DNA from: DATEDA01 sp963789885
GTDB taxonomy: Bacteria > Pseudomonadota > Gammaproteobacteria > Burkholderiales > SG8-39
Assembly: GCA_963789885.1 (NCBI GenBank)
Contig: CAWBNB010000012.1
Location: forward strand, 1 to 64,000
Direction: 5' to 3'
DNA: 64,000 bases
How positions within the stretch are numbered: the stretch's first letter is position 1; each line of letters starts with the position of its first letter. A program made the position numbers and the translations under genes. The notes below the pieces were generated by a model. The model did not search any database. It worked only from the letters and a program-made list of their open reading frames with translations, and was not told the DNA's origin. Positions 1-7,932 of this stretch are shown piece after piece.

Positions 1-1
1 C

Positions 2-568
2 GGGCGCCTGCATCGGTTGCACTTGCTCGGAGCCTTCTTCGTGACCCGCGCCAAATCCAATCTCAAGGCCACGCGTCGCTACTCCCACGCCGTAGATCGA
101 TCCACCGGACTCATCTGCGATCAGACGATCACGCTCACGGTGTTCTATTCCAAGACGGGCTATCCCGAGGCGCTGCGCCGCATTCGGTTCAAGACCGATG
201 AGGGCAAGACGCTGGTGTTCTTGACCAACAACTTCGCGCTGCCCGCGATGACCATTACCGAGCTCTACCGTTGCCGCTGGCAGGTCGAACTGTTCTTCAA
301 GTGGATCAAGCAGCATCTGCGAATCAAATCCTTCTTCGGCACTTCCGAGAACGCGGTCAAGATCCAGGTGTGGATCGCAATCAGCGTCTACGTGCTCGTG
401 GCCATCGTCAGAAAGCGCCTGGCTCTGGACGCCTCGCTATATGAAACCCTACAGATCCTGAGTCTGACCCTGTTCGAGACAACACCATTGCATCAGCTGC
501 TTACTCTCACACCGCCTGACGCGATTTCCTCGAATTCGCCCAACCAGCTGAATCTGTTCGAAAGTTAA
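2..568 (+). CDS. IS4-family transposase, C-terminal part (cut by window edge)
   Basis: The frame is open from the window edge to a TAA at 566-568, so the N-terminal part lies outside the window. The visible ~188 codons hold the last part of the DDE catalytic core of IS4-type transposases. The YREK signature (Y-x2-R-x3-E-x6-K) is readable in YRCRWQVELFFKWIKQH, preceded by the usual strand 'LVFLTNNFALPAMTI' before the helix carrying the catalytic Glu. This enzyme would cut and paste its own element. The possible internal TTG at 17 is not a real start, because 'GRLHRLH' upstream continues the family sequence. The subgroup cannot be assigned from this part. Confidence 0.9.
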   Translation, partial: GRLHRLHLLGAFFVTRAKSNLKATRRYSHAVDRSTGLICDQTITLTVFYSKTGYPEALRRIRFKTDEGKTLVFLTNNFALPAMTITELYRCRWQVELFFKWIKQHLRIKSFFGTSENAVKIQVWIAISVYVLVAIVRKRLALDASLYETLQILSLTLFETTPLHQLLTLTPPDAISSNSPNQLNLFES

Positions 569-582
569 CCGGACACCCATTA
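565..582 (+). repeat. Probable right terminal inverted repeat of the IS4-family element
   Basis: The sequence TTAACCGGACACCCATTA overlaps the transposase stop codon, as is common for IS4-type elements whose gene runs almost to the end. The matching left end lies outside the window, so the repeat and any target duplication cannot be confirmed here. It directly abuts the next insertion element. Confidence 0.45.
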
Positions 583-589
583 GCCGGCC

Positions 590-987
590 GATGTCAAGGG
601 GCAAACGATTCTCATGCGACGTGAAGTCACGGCGTTTCCTCAAACCAGAGCTCGTCAGATCGATGCTCGATACCTCAATCGCACCCGTTTTCTCGCTCGG
701 CTGGCTGCGAACCCAATCGCGCCAGACACCCATCGGGATCAAGCGAATGGCGATGCAGCAAGCCTCGCCCTGGTGGCCTCTGCCACCCCAGAGAAACGTT
801 GGTGCCAAGCCGTGTCCAAAGGGATTGTTCACACAATCGTGGCTGCCACTCGTGGCGCCAATCCTTGGCTGGCTCGCGGCTTGGGCGATGGGTCACAAGC
901 ATCGGTATGGCGAAGGCGCAACGTCCAATCACTACTGTCGGTTTCGCTCCAGTCCAAATACCTGGCTCATTGCGCCTCGCCGAACCT
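590..987 (-). ncRNA. Candidate guide (bridge/seeker) RNA region of the IS110-family element
   Basis: About 400 bases downstream of the transposase stop and inside the element's inverted repeats carry no convincing gene. Short open frames exist on both strands, but none has a ribosome site or family resemblance. In IS1111-type elements this long end encodes the structured RNA that pairs with donor and target DNA. The call rests on position only; I have not folded the region or found the target-matching loops. The other non-coding end (2002-2079) is the alternative location, as in IS110-group elements. Confidence 0.35.
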
Positions 988-2001
988 TCATCCGAAGCAT
1001 CGCTGCACGTCGAACGGTTTGTGCTCGCGCAGCACGTGGTAGCAGGCGCGCGCGAGCTTGTGCGCCAGGGCTTTGGTCGCCACGATGGTGTTGGTCTTCG
1101 CCCGCTTGCGCTCGTAGAAGCGTTTCGCCTCGGGGCAGAAGCGCCGCGCATAATGCGCCGCCTCGACGAATGCCCAGGCGAGGTAGGCGTTGCCGTTCTT
1201 GACATTGCCTTCGCCCTTCTTCTTGCCGTTCGAGATGCGCTCGCTGTCGACACAGCGGCAGTAGGAGCTGAAGTTCCCCACCCGGGCAAAGCGCGCCACC
1301 GTGCCCGTCTCCAACATGATTGTCGTGGCCAGCGTCTCGCCAATGCCGGGGGCGCTCTTGAGCAAGCCGAATTCTTCCCGCAGCCGCACCCGCTTATGCA
1401 AACAGCCCTCGAGCTTGTCGATCTGCTTGGTGAGGGTGCCGATGACCGCCAGGTTCGCCTGCATCGCCAGCTTCACCTCCTGCAGCAGCGGCATCGTCTC
1501 TACGGTCTTCGCTTCAAGCCGCTTGATCTGCTCGGCCTTCATCCGAGCACCGCTCTCGCGCGCCTGAATGTTCTCCACCGCCAGGATGTGCTGGGTGCGC
1601 GAGCGCACCAATTGCATGCGCTTTCGGGCCAGATCGCGTACTGCCCGGTGTTCCCTCGGGCAGATGTAGCCCTCCGGCAGCAGGCCCAGACGCAACAGGT
1701 GGGCAAGATAGGCCGCATCGGCTTCGTCCCCGCTTCGCTTCAGGCCCTCATAGCGTTTGATCGCCGCCGGGTTCGCCAGATGCATGCGGTAACCGGCGGC
1801 CTGCAAACCGTCCACGATCCAGTACCAGTTATACGTCGCTTCGACTACCACGCCGACGATCTCACCCCGATGAGGCTCAAGCACCGCGAGCACCGCCGGC
1901 AAGCTGTTGGGCACACGCCGACTCACGAGCGTGCGATCGGAGTCGTCGGTCACCACGACCACGCTGTTGTTCGAATGCAGATCGATTCCGCTATATTTCA
2001 T
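988..2001 (-). CDS. IS110-family transposase (RuvC-like DEDD recombinase)
   Basis: A 337-residue protein, the normal size for the family. The N-terminal DEDD domain begins MKYSGIDLHSNNSVVVV, with the first acidic residue in GIDLHS, a Glu in 'VVVEATYNWYW' and the paired acids in 'KRSGDEADAAYLAHLL'. The C-terminal IS116/IS110/IS902 domain holds 'LLKSAPGIGETLATTIMLE' and 'RVGNFSSYCRCVDS', with the conserved serine region used in strand transfer. It would act with an RNA from the element's own non-coding end. The gene looks full length and undamaged, so the element may be active. Confidence 0.93.
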   Translation of the reverse strand: MKYSGIDLHSNNSVVVVTDDSDRTLVSRRVPNSLPAVLAVLEPHRGEIVGVVVEATYNWYWIVDGLQAAGYRMHLANPAAIKRYEGLKRSGDEADAAYLAHLLRLGLLPEGYICPREHRAVRDLARKRMQLVRSRTQHILAVENIQARESGARMKAEQIKRLEAKTVETMPLLQEVKLAMQANLAVIGTLTKQIDKLEGCLHKRVRLREEFGLLKSAPGIGETLATTIMLETGTVARFARVGNFSSYCRCVDSERISNGKKKGEGNVKNGNAYLAWAFVEAAHYARRFCPEAKRFYERKRAKTNTIVATKALAHKLARACYHVLREHKPFDVQRCFG

Positions 2002-2045
2002 GTTCGGCCTCCTTTGGGTTTGAGCGTTCGCAAACTCACTCTAAC

Positions 2046-2069
2046 CCCCACCGCCGTGAGGCGGTGGGG
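2046..2069. repeat. Perfect 10-bp hairpin in the short end of the IS110-family element
   Basis: CCCCACCGCC (2046-2055), a GTGA loop, then GGCGGTGGGG (2060-2069). It lies between the transposase start and the presumed element end. On the plus strand the loop is of GNRA type, so it is a candidate structural part of the element's RNA or a protection against outside transcription. Confidence 0.6.
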
Positions 2070-2115
2070 AGGCCGGCTAGATGATTATCACTACTGATTT
2101 CAGATAAGTCCACGT

Positions 2116-2151
2116 TCGGCGAAAAATGTGGCGCTCACTATTTTTCGCCGA
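2116..2151. repeat. 12-bp perfect inverted repeat upstream of rpmB
   Basis: TCGGCGAAAAAT (2116-2127) and ATTTTTCGCCGA (2140-2151) with a 12-base spacer. The A-run/T-run in the stem resembles a two-way terminator. It sits just outside the IS element and ~115 bases before the rpmB promoter. It may be the terminator of a gene now displaced by the insertions; its function is not shown. The remainder of 2080-2265 holds nothing recognisable. Confidence 0.45.
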
Positions 2152-2265
2152 GCGCGGCTTGCTGTGAGCGACGAAACCGCTGCCGGGCTGCGTCGTCCCT
2201 GATCCGGGGAGCACCAGGGCCGCCGCGATGCGGTCTTACCCTGTCTCGCCGTGGAATCGAAACGG

Positions 2266-2295
2266 TTGATAGGGAACGGCTTTCTCGCCTATAAT
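2266..2295 (+). promoter_or_regulatory. Sigma-70 promoter of rpmB-rpmG
   Basis: TTGATA (2266-2271), an 18-base spacer, then TATAAT (2290-2295), followed by a short leader to the rpmB ATG at 2330. The -10 box is a perfect match. The upstream insertion elements have left this promoter intact. Confidence 0.75.
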
Positions 2296-2329
2296 CCGCG
2301 CCTTTCGCGAAGAACCGGAGAACGCCGTC

Positions 2330-2563
2330 ATGGCGCGAGTCTGCCAAGTCACCGGCAAGAAGCCGCAGGTCGGGAACAACGTGTCCCACGCCAACAACCG
2401 CACCAAGCGGCGCTTCCTGCCCAACCTGCAGTACCGCCGCCTCTGGCTCGAGAGCGAGAAGCGCTGGGTCAGCCTGCGGGTGTCGAACGCCGGCCTGCGG
2501 CTGATCGACAAGAAGGGCCTCGAGGCGGTCCTCAAGGACCTCCGCGAGCAGGGCAAGACCTGA
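2330..2563 (+). CDS. rpmB: 50S ribosomal protein L28
   Basis: A 77-residue basic protein starting MARVCQVTGKKPQVGNNVSH, typical L28 of the large ribosomal subunit, where it binds 23S rRNA. The middle 'NNRTKRRFLPNLQ' and the end 'NAGLRLIDKKGLEAVLKDLR' match the family along its whole length. It is the first gene of the usual rpmB-rpmG pair, 13 bases before rpmG, behind a clear promoter. Expression should be high and constitutive. Confidence 0.98.
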   Translation: MARVCQVTGKKPQVGNNVSHANNRTKRRFLPNLQYRRLWLESEKRWVSLRVSNAGLRLIDKKGLEAVLKDLREQGKT

Positions 2564-2576
2564 AAGGAGCGACGCC

Positions 2577-2732
2577 ATGCGCGAGAAGATCAAGCTCGAG
2601 TCGACGGCCGGCACCGGCCATTTCTACACGACGACCAAGAACAAGCGCACCACGCCGGAGAAGATCGAGATCCGCAAGTACGACCCGAAAGCGCGGAAGC
2701 ACGTCCTCTACAAGGAAGTGAAGCTGAAGTAG
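2577..2732 (+). CDS. rpmG: 50S ribosomal protein L33
   Basis: A 51-residue protein, MREKIKLESTAGTGHFYTTT..., ending KHVLYKEVKLK, the standard length for L33 in proteobacteria. It has no cysteines, so it is the zinc-independent (C-minus) form. The start at 2577 has AAAGGAG a few bases upstream, just after the rpmB stop. Co-transcribed with rpmB and closed by a strong hairpin immediately downstream. Confidence 0.97.
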   Translation: MREKIKLESTAGTGHFYTTTKNKRTTPEKIEIRKYDPKARKHVLYKEVKLK

Positions 2733-2740
2733 CGTACCCC

Positions 2741-2784
2741 GCGCCAACAAAAAACCCGCCGATCGGCGGGTTTTTTGTTGGCGC
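2741..2784. terminator. Bidirectional rho-independent terminator
   Basis: A long perfect palindrome: GCGCCAACAAAAAACCCGCC, a GATC loop, and the exact complement with a T-tract. The A-run and T-run on opposite sides make it work on both strands. It separates rpmG (plus) from the convergent desaturase gene (minus). Confidence 0.95.
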
Positions 2785-2794
2785 GGTCAGGCGC

Positions 2795-3985
2795 TCACGC
2801 GTAGCACCGCAGCCTGATCGAGAACTCGCGTAGCGGCGCGATGCCGCTCTCCTCCGCGCGCCGGCACCAGTCCTGGAGCTGGTTCACCAGCTGCTCGCGG
2901 GACGCCGACGAGCGCTCCCACACCGCGGCGAGCTCGCTGCGCATCGAGTGCACCGTCGCCAGGGCTTTCGACTTCGCCAGCCCCTCGGCAAGGCTCGCGC
3001 GCTCGCGCTCGGGCAGCACGCGTTCGTCGCGATGGAGCCAGCGGCGGATCCCGCGCAGCAGCTCCGCATCTCGCGGCGAGAAGCGCTTCAGCTTGCCGAT
3101 CTCCTCGGCGTACGTCTGCTTCAGCGACTTCGCGTACCGGGCAAGCACGTCATAGCGGTTCGCGATCACAGCCTGCACGGTCTCGAGGTCGACCGCCGGC
3201 TTGGCGGCCGCGAGCCTCGGCCGTGGCGCGAGCTTCTTCACCTTCGCGAGGCCGAGCACCTCGAGCGTCCGGATGTACCACCAGCCGACGTCGACCTCGT
3301 ACCACTTGTTCGACAGTCGGGCCGAAGTCGCGTAGGCGTGATGGTTGTTGTGCAGCTCCTCGCCGCCGATCAGGATGCCGAACGGCACGATGTTGCGGCT
3401 CGCATCCGGGGTGTCCCAGCTCCGATACCCCCAGTAGTGGCCGATGCCGTTGATGACGCCGGCCGCCCAGAACGGGATCCAGGCGATCTGGACCAGGAGG
3501 ACGAGCGCGCCGGGGATCAGGCCGAACAGCGCCACGTTCACGAGCCCCATGAGCGTCAGTCCGCTGAGGGTGAGTCGCGAGTAGACATTGCGCTCCATCC
3601 AGTCGTCGGGCGTGCCGTGCCCGTACCGCTCCAGCGTGTCGCGGTTGTAGGCTTCTTTGACGTAGAGGAACACGCCGCCCCACAGCACGCGGTTGATCCC
3701 GTACACCTGCGGACTGTGCGGGTCTTCGTCCGTCTCGCACTTCGCGTGGTGCTTGCGGTGGATCGCCGCCCACTCCTTGGTCACCATCCCGGTCGTGAGC
3801 CACAACCAGAACCGGAAGAAGTGCGCCGGCAGCGGATGCAGGTCGAGCGCGCGATGCGCCTGGCAGCGATGCAGGTAGATGGTCACCCCGGCGATGGTCA
3901 CGTGCGTCAGCGCAAGCGCGACGAGCACGAGCCCCCACCACGGCAGGTCAAAAACGCCGGCAAACAGGAAGTCGGCGACACTCAT
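2795..3985 (-). CDS. Membrane fatty-acyl desaturase (acyl-CoA delta-9 type) with C-terminal extension
   Basis: 396 residues. Three histidine boxes that bind the di-iron centre are visible: HRCQAHR (about 39-45), HRKHH (76-80) and HNNHH (212-216), with hydrophobic pairs at about 15-40, 55-70 and 145-180. This pattern defines the stearoyl-CoA/acyl-CoA desaturase family, which puts a cis double bond into acyl chains at the inner membrane. About 120 C-terminal residues (from ~275) form a charged helical extension beyond the usual catalytic fold; its role is unknown. The ATG is preceded by GAGGAG. The gene stands alone, facing the rpmBG terminator. Confidence 0.9.
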   Translation of the reverse strand: MSVADFLFAGVFDLPWWGLVLVALALTHVTIAGVTIYLHRCQAHRALDLHPLPAHFFRFWLWLTTGMVTKEWAAIHRKHHAKCETDEDPHSPQVYGINRVLWGGVFLYVKEAYNRDTLERYGHGTPDDWMERNVYSRLTLSGLTLMGLVNVALFGLIPGALVLLVQIAWIPFWAAGVINGIGHYWGYRSWDTPDASRNIVPFGILIGGEELHNNHHAYATSARLSNKWYEVDVGWWYIRTLEVLGLAKVKKLAPRPRLAAAKPAVDLETVQAVIANRYDVLARYAKSLKQTYAEEIGKLKRFSPRDAELLRGIRRWLHRDERVLPERERASLAEGLAKSKALATVHSMRSELAAVWERSSASREQLVNQLQDWCRRAEESGIAPLREFSIRLRCYA

Positions 3986-4104
3986 GAGATCGGTAGCTCC
4001 TCGGGAGAACGGTTCTTGTTCAACTAGTTATCGAAATAACCTGCAACTGGACGCGGATTCTACGTGAAATCGACCCGGCGGGAGTTCGATTGTTCCACCC
4101 CGGG

Positions 4105-5418
4105 TTAACCCGCGGCCGGCGACGGCGGCAGTTTGTCGCCTGCCGGGGCGGAAAGAATCCGCACCTCGCGCTGCGGAAACGGGATCGCGATCCCCTCGGC
4201 GGCGAAGCGGCGCAGGACCTCGAGCCCGATCTCGGACTTGACGGCGAGCGTCCCCTGGTCGGGATCGGCGATCCAGAAGCCGAGCTCGAGCGCGACGCCC
4301 GACTCCGCGAGGCCGGTCAGGAAGGCGAGCGGCGGCGGATCCTTCAGCACCCGCGGCTGCCGCGCTGCGATCGCCTCCATCAGCCGCAGTGCGCGCTCGA
4401 CGTCCGCGCCGTAAGCGACCTGGACGTCGAGTGAGTGGCGCACCTTGTTGTCGGTGTATGAGTGGTTCAGCACCTTGGTGGTGATCAGCAGCTCGTTGGG
4501 GATGATCGCCTCGCGGCCGTCGAGCGCGCGCACGACGACATAGCGGGTCGTGATGTCCTTCACCTCGCCGTAGAACTGGTCGGCAGTGATCATGTCGCCG
4601 ATCCGGATCGACCGCTCGAGGAGCAGGATGAACCCGCTCACGTAGTTGGACGCGATCCGTTGCAGGCCGAGGCCGATCCCGACGCCGAGCGCGCCGCCGA
4701 ACACGCTCAGCACCGTCAGGTCGATGCCGACCATCGGCAGCGCGATCACCACCGCGAGCACGATCAGCAGCACCTTCACCAGCCGCGAGAACACGACCCG
4801 CAGGTTCGGGTGCAACGTCGCGGCGCCCATCAGCCGCGTCTCGACCGCACTGCCGGCCCACAGCGCCGCGAGCACGGTCAGCGTCGCCCAGAACAGCGCC
4901 TGCAGGACCAGCCAGATCGAGATGTGCTGTCGCCCGACCTGGAACTGGATCGCGTCGAGCCCGTCGATGATCACCGGCAGGACGCCGATCAGGTAGAGCG
5001 CGAACGCTCCCCACACCACGAGGGCGATCCCGCGCTCGAACGCGGCGAGCACGCCGCTCGGCGCGAATACGTACCGCAGCGAGTACACGAGGATCCGGAT
5101 CAGCGCCGCAGAGCCGGCGAGCGCCACTGCGAGATCGAGCAGGCTGACGTGGATGTACTGATGCAGGGCCGCGCGCGCGATGACGAGGAAGAAGAGCGCG
5201 AACAGCGGGAAGAGGACCCGCTTGAGTCCCTCTGCCCCGAACTCCCATCTGGCCGGCATGGTTCCGGGCGCCCGCCGCAGGACGCCGCGACTGAGCAGCC
5301 ACCCGGCGACGACGCAAGCGGCAAGCGCCGCGAGCTGCCACACCAGGCCCGGCTGCTGCAGATCCCGCCAGGCGGCGAGGAGCAGGTTGTGGAACTCCGC
5401 TTCGAGGCGGTCGTTCAC
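4105..5418 (-). CDS. MscS-family small-conductance mechanosensitive channel
   Basis: 437 residues from a GTG that overlaps the previous stop (GTGA, 5415-5418), so it is translationally coupled to the upstream gene. Several N-terminal membrane segments precede the glycine/alanine-rich pore helix 'FGGALGVGIGLGLQRIASNY' and the beta domain with 'RIGDMITADQFYGEVKDI' and 'IIPNELLITTKVLNHS', the MscS signature. It releases solutes upon membrane stretch during hypo-osmotic shock. Last gene of a six-gene minus-strand run. The start is inferred from the overlap and the first membrane segment. Confidence 0.9.
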   Translation of the reverse strand: MNDRLEAEFHNLLLAAWRDLQQPGLVWQLAALAACVVAGWLLSRGVLRRAPGTMPARWEFGAEGLKRVLFPLFALFFLVIARAALHQYIHVSLLDLAVALAGSAALIRILVYSLRYVFAPSGVLAAFERGIALVVWGAFALYLIGVLPVIIDGLDAIQFQVGRQHISIWLVLQALFWATLTVLAALWAGSAVETRLMGAATLHPNLRVVFSRLVKVLLIVLAVVIALPMVGIDLTVLSVFGGALGVGIGLGLQRIASNYVSGFILLLERSIRIGDMITADQFYGEVKDITTRYVVVRALDGREAIIPNELLITTKVLNHSYTDNKVRHSLDVQVAYGADVERALRLMEAIAARQPRVLKDPPPLAFLTGLAESGVALELGFWIADPDQGTLAVKSEIGLEVLRRFAAEGIAIPFPQREVRILSAPAGDKLPPSPAAG

Positions 5419-6021
5419 TTGCGCGGCCCCGCGTAAGGCGACGCCTGCGCCTGGCGGCGGCGCCAGTTCGCCTCGTAGGCGCTGGCAAGGTCGCGGTTGC
5501 GTCTGAGGACGAGGACGTTCTCCGCGTTCCTGCGCTGCGCGCCGGCGGTCCAGTTGAACGAGCCGGTGATCACCGCCGAGTCGCGCGTGCCGGCGTCGAT
5601 GATCATCACCTTGCTGTGCGCGGCGGCATAGCGCGCTTCGAGCCACACCGGGATGCGCGGCAGCGGCCAGGTCGCGGAGCCGGCTACCCCCGCCGGCGAC
5701 GGCCTGCTCGCGGTCGGCGGTCACCAGCACCTCAACGCCGCGGCGGCGCGCGCCGATGAGCGCCTGTGCGATCCGCCGGCTGGTGAACGAGAACGCCTGG
5801 ACGAGGATCTGCCGCTGCGCTTCGCCGATCGCCTGCACCACCAGTCCCTCGGCGTCCTCCCACGGCGCGAACGCAACCTGGACGGTGCCGGAGGCGGGGA
5901 ATGGCACCGCGGGCGGCGCGGCGAGCTGCGCGCCGACCGGTGCCAGCGCCACAAACAGTGACAGGGCGAGGGCCAGCCGCGGGGCCAAGCGCCGTGCGCG
6001 CACCGCCGCGGCGGACCTCAT
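5415..6021 (-). pseudogene. Phospholipase D-like endonuclease (single HKD), frameshifted
   Basis: The first ~115 codons (signal peptide, then 'QILVQAFSFTSRRIAQALI' and 'GVEVLVTADREQ') and the last ~80 ('IPVWLEARYAAAHSKVMIID', then GSFNWTAGAQRRNAENVLVL) are the two halves of a Nuc-type PLD protein. The second carries the HKD motif and the GS/FNW partner. They lie in different frames; the switch is between about 5690 and 5650, around 'LRDLAA'/'IPVWLE'. One extra or two missing bases would explain it. The start ATGA overlaps rsmB and the stop overlaps mscS, so operon spacing is perfect. That favours a very recent mutation, a sequencing error or programmed shifting over long decay. Confidence 0.75.
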
Positions 6022-7301
6022 GTCACGTGCTCCATCAATGCCCCGAAGAATCCGTCGGTCCCATGCACGTCCGGCCGCAGGCGCAGGTAATCGTCGTCGG
6101 GCTCACCGGGCGGGATCTCGATCCTGCCTGCCGCCAGCGCGGCCCGCGCCGGCACGAGCCGGAACTGCGCGTTGCGCGCGATGAACGCCTGGACGACGTG
6201 TTCGTTCTCTTCCGCCAGCAGGCTGCAGGTCGCATAGAGCAGCTTGCCGCCCGCACGTACCAGCGCCGCAGCCGCATCGAGGATCGCCCGCTGCTTGGCC
6301 GCGAGCTCGGCGACCGCGGCCTCGGTCTGGCGCCACTTGAGATCCGGGTTGCGCCGGAGGGTTCCGAGCCCGGTGCACGGTGCGTCGACGAGCACGCGGT
6401 CGATTTTACCGGACAGGCGCTTCACTCTCGGATCGCGCTCCGACGCGATCGCCTGTGGGTGCACGTTCGACAGCCCCGACCGTGCGAGGCGCGGCCGCAG
6501 CTCGCCCAGCCGCCGCGCGGACACGTCGAAGGCGTACACGCGCCCGGTCGAGCGCATCAGCGCGCCGAGCGCGAGCGACTTGCCGCCGGCGCCAGCGCAG
6601 AAGTCGACGACCATCTCGCCGCGCCGCGGCGCGAGCAGGTGGCAGAGCAGCTGGCTGCCTTCGTCCTGGACCTCGATCGCACCGGCGGCGAACAGCGGAT
6701 GCCGGTTGATCGCCGGTTTCTCCTTGAGCCGGATCCCGACGGGCGAGTACGGCGTCGGCGACGCCGCGATCGCATCGGCGGCGAGGCGCTCGAGCACCGC
6801 GTCGCGCTCTGCCTTTGCGACGTTCACGCGCAGATCGAGCGGCGCGGGCTGATTGAGTGCGCGCGCGACCCGCGCGAGCCCCGCCTCGCCGAGCGCCGGT
6901 GCGAGCCGCGCGATCACCCAGTCGGGGAGATCGCAGTCCACCGCGAACGGCAGCGGGCCGCGGGCTGCCGCTTTGACGCCCTCGAGCCATTGCGCTTCGC
7001 CGGGGCCGACGGCCTCCATGAGCTCGCGGACGTTCAGGCCGCGTACGCGAACCGCTGCGGCCAGGACGAGGTGGCGAGCGTCGGCACGCTCGAGCCCGGT
7101 TTCGGCCACCGCGTGTTCGACCAGACGCTTGCGCCGGAGCAGCGAGTAGACCGTTTCCGCGACGAACGCCCGGTCGTGCTGCCCGAGCTTCGGGTGCGAG
7201 CGGAAGTACGCGGCGAGGACGCCATCGGCCGGCCGTTCGAGCCGCAGCACCTCGCGCGCCGCAGCCGCCGTGGCGTCGACTAGCGCGGCGGTCGCCCTCA
7301 C
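6018..7301 (-). CDS. rsmB: 16S rRNA (cytosine-5)-methyltransferase, RsmB family
   Basis: 427 residues. An N-terminal NusB-like RNA-binding domain (to ~140) is followed by the SAM-dependent m5C domain. The SAM loop is VVDFCAGAGGKS (231-242), the catalytic pair is Cys309 in DAPCTGLG and Cys359 in YATCS. It methylates C967 of 16S rRNA in E. coli. GTG start, overlapping the purN stop by 4 bases (GTGA), and its own stop overlaps the PLD gene start (ATGA). A purN-rsmB order is common in betaproteobacteria. Confidence 0.93.
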   Translation of the reverse strand: MRATAALVDATAAAAREVLRLERPADGVLAAYFRSHPKLGQHDRAFVAETVYSLLRRKRLVEHAVAETGLERADARHLVLAAAVRVRGLNVRELMEAVGPGEAQWLEGVKAAARGPLPFAVDCDLPDWVIARLAPALGEAGLARVARALNQPAPLDLRVNVAKAERDAVLERLAADAIAASPTPYSPVGIRLKEKPAINRHPLFAAGAIEVQDEGSQLLCHLLAPRRGEMVVDFCAGAGGKSLALGALMRSTGRVYAFDVSARRLGELRPRLARSGLSNVHPQAIASERDPRVKRLSGKIDRVLVDAPCTGLGTLRRNPDLKWRQTEAAVAELAAKQRAILDAAAALVRAGGKLLYATCSLLAEENEHVVQAFIARNAQFRLVPARAALAAGRIEIPPGEPDDDYLRLRPDVHGTDGFFGALMEHVT

Positions 7302-7921
7302 GCCGGCTGGTCAGCGAACAGCCACTGCCGCGCACCGGGCTCGCGCACCCGCACGACGCCATCCTCGATCGCGAGCTTCCCGTCGAGAAACCAGCGGACG
7401 GCCTGCGGGTAGATGCGGTGCTCCTGGGCGAGGACGCGGGCGGCCAGGCCGCCCTCGTCGTCGCCCGCCAGGACCGGGACAGCCGCCTGGATGACGATCG
7501 GCCCGTGATCGAGATCAGCGGTCACGAAGTGCACCGTGCAGCCGTGGATCCGGACGCCGGCTTCGAGTGCCCGCGCATGCGTATGCAGCCCGGGAAACGC
7601 CGGCAGGAGCGAAGGATGGATGTTGAGGAGCCGTCGCTCGTAGCGCCGCGTGAACGCCGGAGTAAGGATCCGCATGAACCCCGCCAGCGCGACGAGCCGC
7701 GACGAGTGCCGGTCGATCTCCGCCGCGAGCGCCTCATCGAACCGCTCGCGCGTCGGGTACGCGGTGTGCGCGACGACCGTGACCGGCAGGTTACGCGAGC
7801 GCGCGAACTCGACGCCGGCCGCATCGGCGCGGTTGCTGATGACGGCCGCGACCGGGACACCCGCCTCGACCAGCGAGCGCATGTTGCTGCCGCGGCCGGA
7901 GATGAGGACGACGACGCCCAC
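7298..7921 (-). CDS. purN: Phosphoribosylglycinamide formyltransferase (GART)
   Basis: 207 residues. It transfers a formyl group from 10-formyl-THF to GAR in de novo purine synthesis. Visible are the substrate loop GRGSNM near residue 10, the catalytic 'NIHPSLLPAFPG' (Asn100, His102) and 'VTADLDHGPIV' (Asp138), all in family positions. The GTG at 7921 is chosen because family proteins begin at 'VVVLISGRGSN'; it lies 12 bases after the preceding stop and has only a weak ribosome site, so expression probably depends on coupling. Confidence 0.93.
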   Translation of the reverse strand: MGVVVLISGRGSNMRSLVEAGVPVAAVISNRADAAGVEFARSRNLPVTVVAHTAYPTRERFDEALAAEIDRHSSRLVALAGFMRILTPAFTRRYERRLLNIHPSLLPAFPGLHTHARALEAGVRIHGCTVHFVTADLDHGPIVIQAAVPVLAGDDEGGLAARVLAQEHRIYPQAVRWFLDGKLAIEDGVVRVREPGARQWLFADQPA

Positions 7922-7932
7922 GGCCCGGCCGC

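Larger units (their letters stand above)
581..2079 (-). mobile_element. IS110-family insertion sequence, IS1111-like layout (~1.5 kb)
   Basis: Seen: a 9-base inverted repeat (TAGCCGGCC at 581-589, GGCCGGCTA at 2071-2079) brackets one IS110-type transposase on the minus strand. There is a short (~80 nt) non-coding end upstream of the gene and a long (~400 nt) non-coding end downstream. Known: IS1111-type members of the IS110 family have subterminal inverted repeats and about this length, and the guide (bridge/seeker) RNA is encoded in the non-coding end. Inference: the element inserted at the end of the IS4 copy. Exact ends are uncertain because the family usually makes no target duplication. 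Confidence 0.6.

Noticed and set aside
591..1202. Open frames in the non-coding end of the IS110-family element
   Set aside because: They have no family resemblance, overlap each other on both strands and partly the transposase gene, and sit where the element's RNA is expected.
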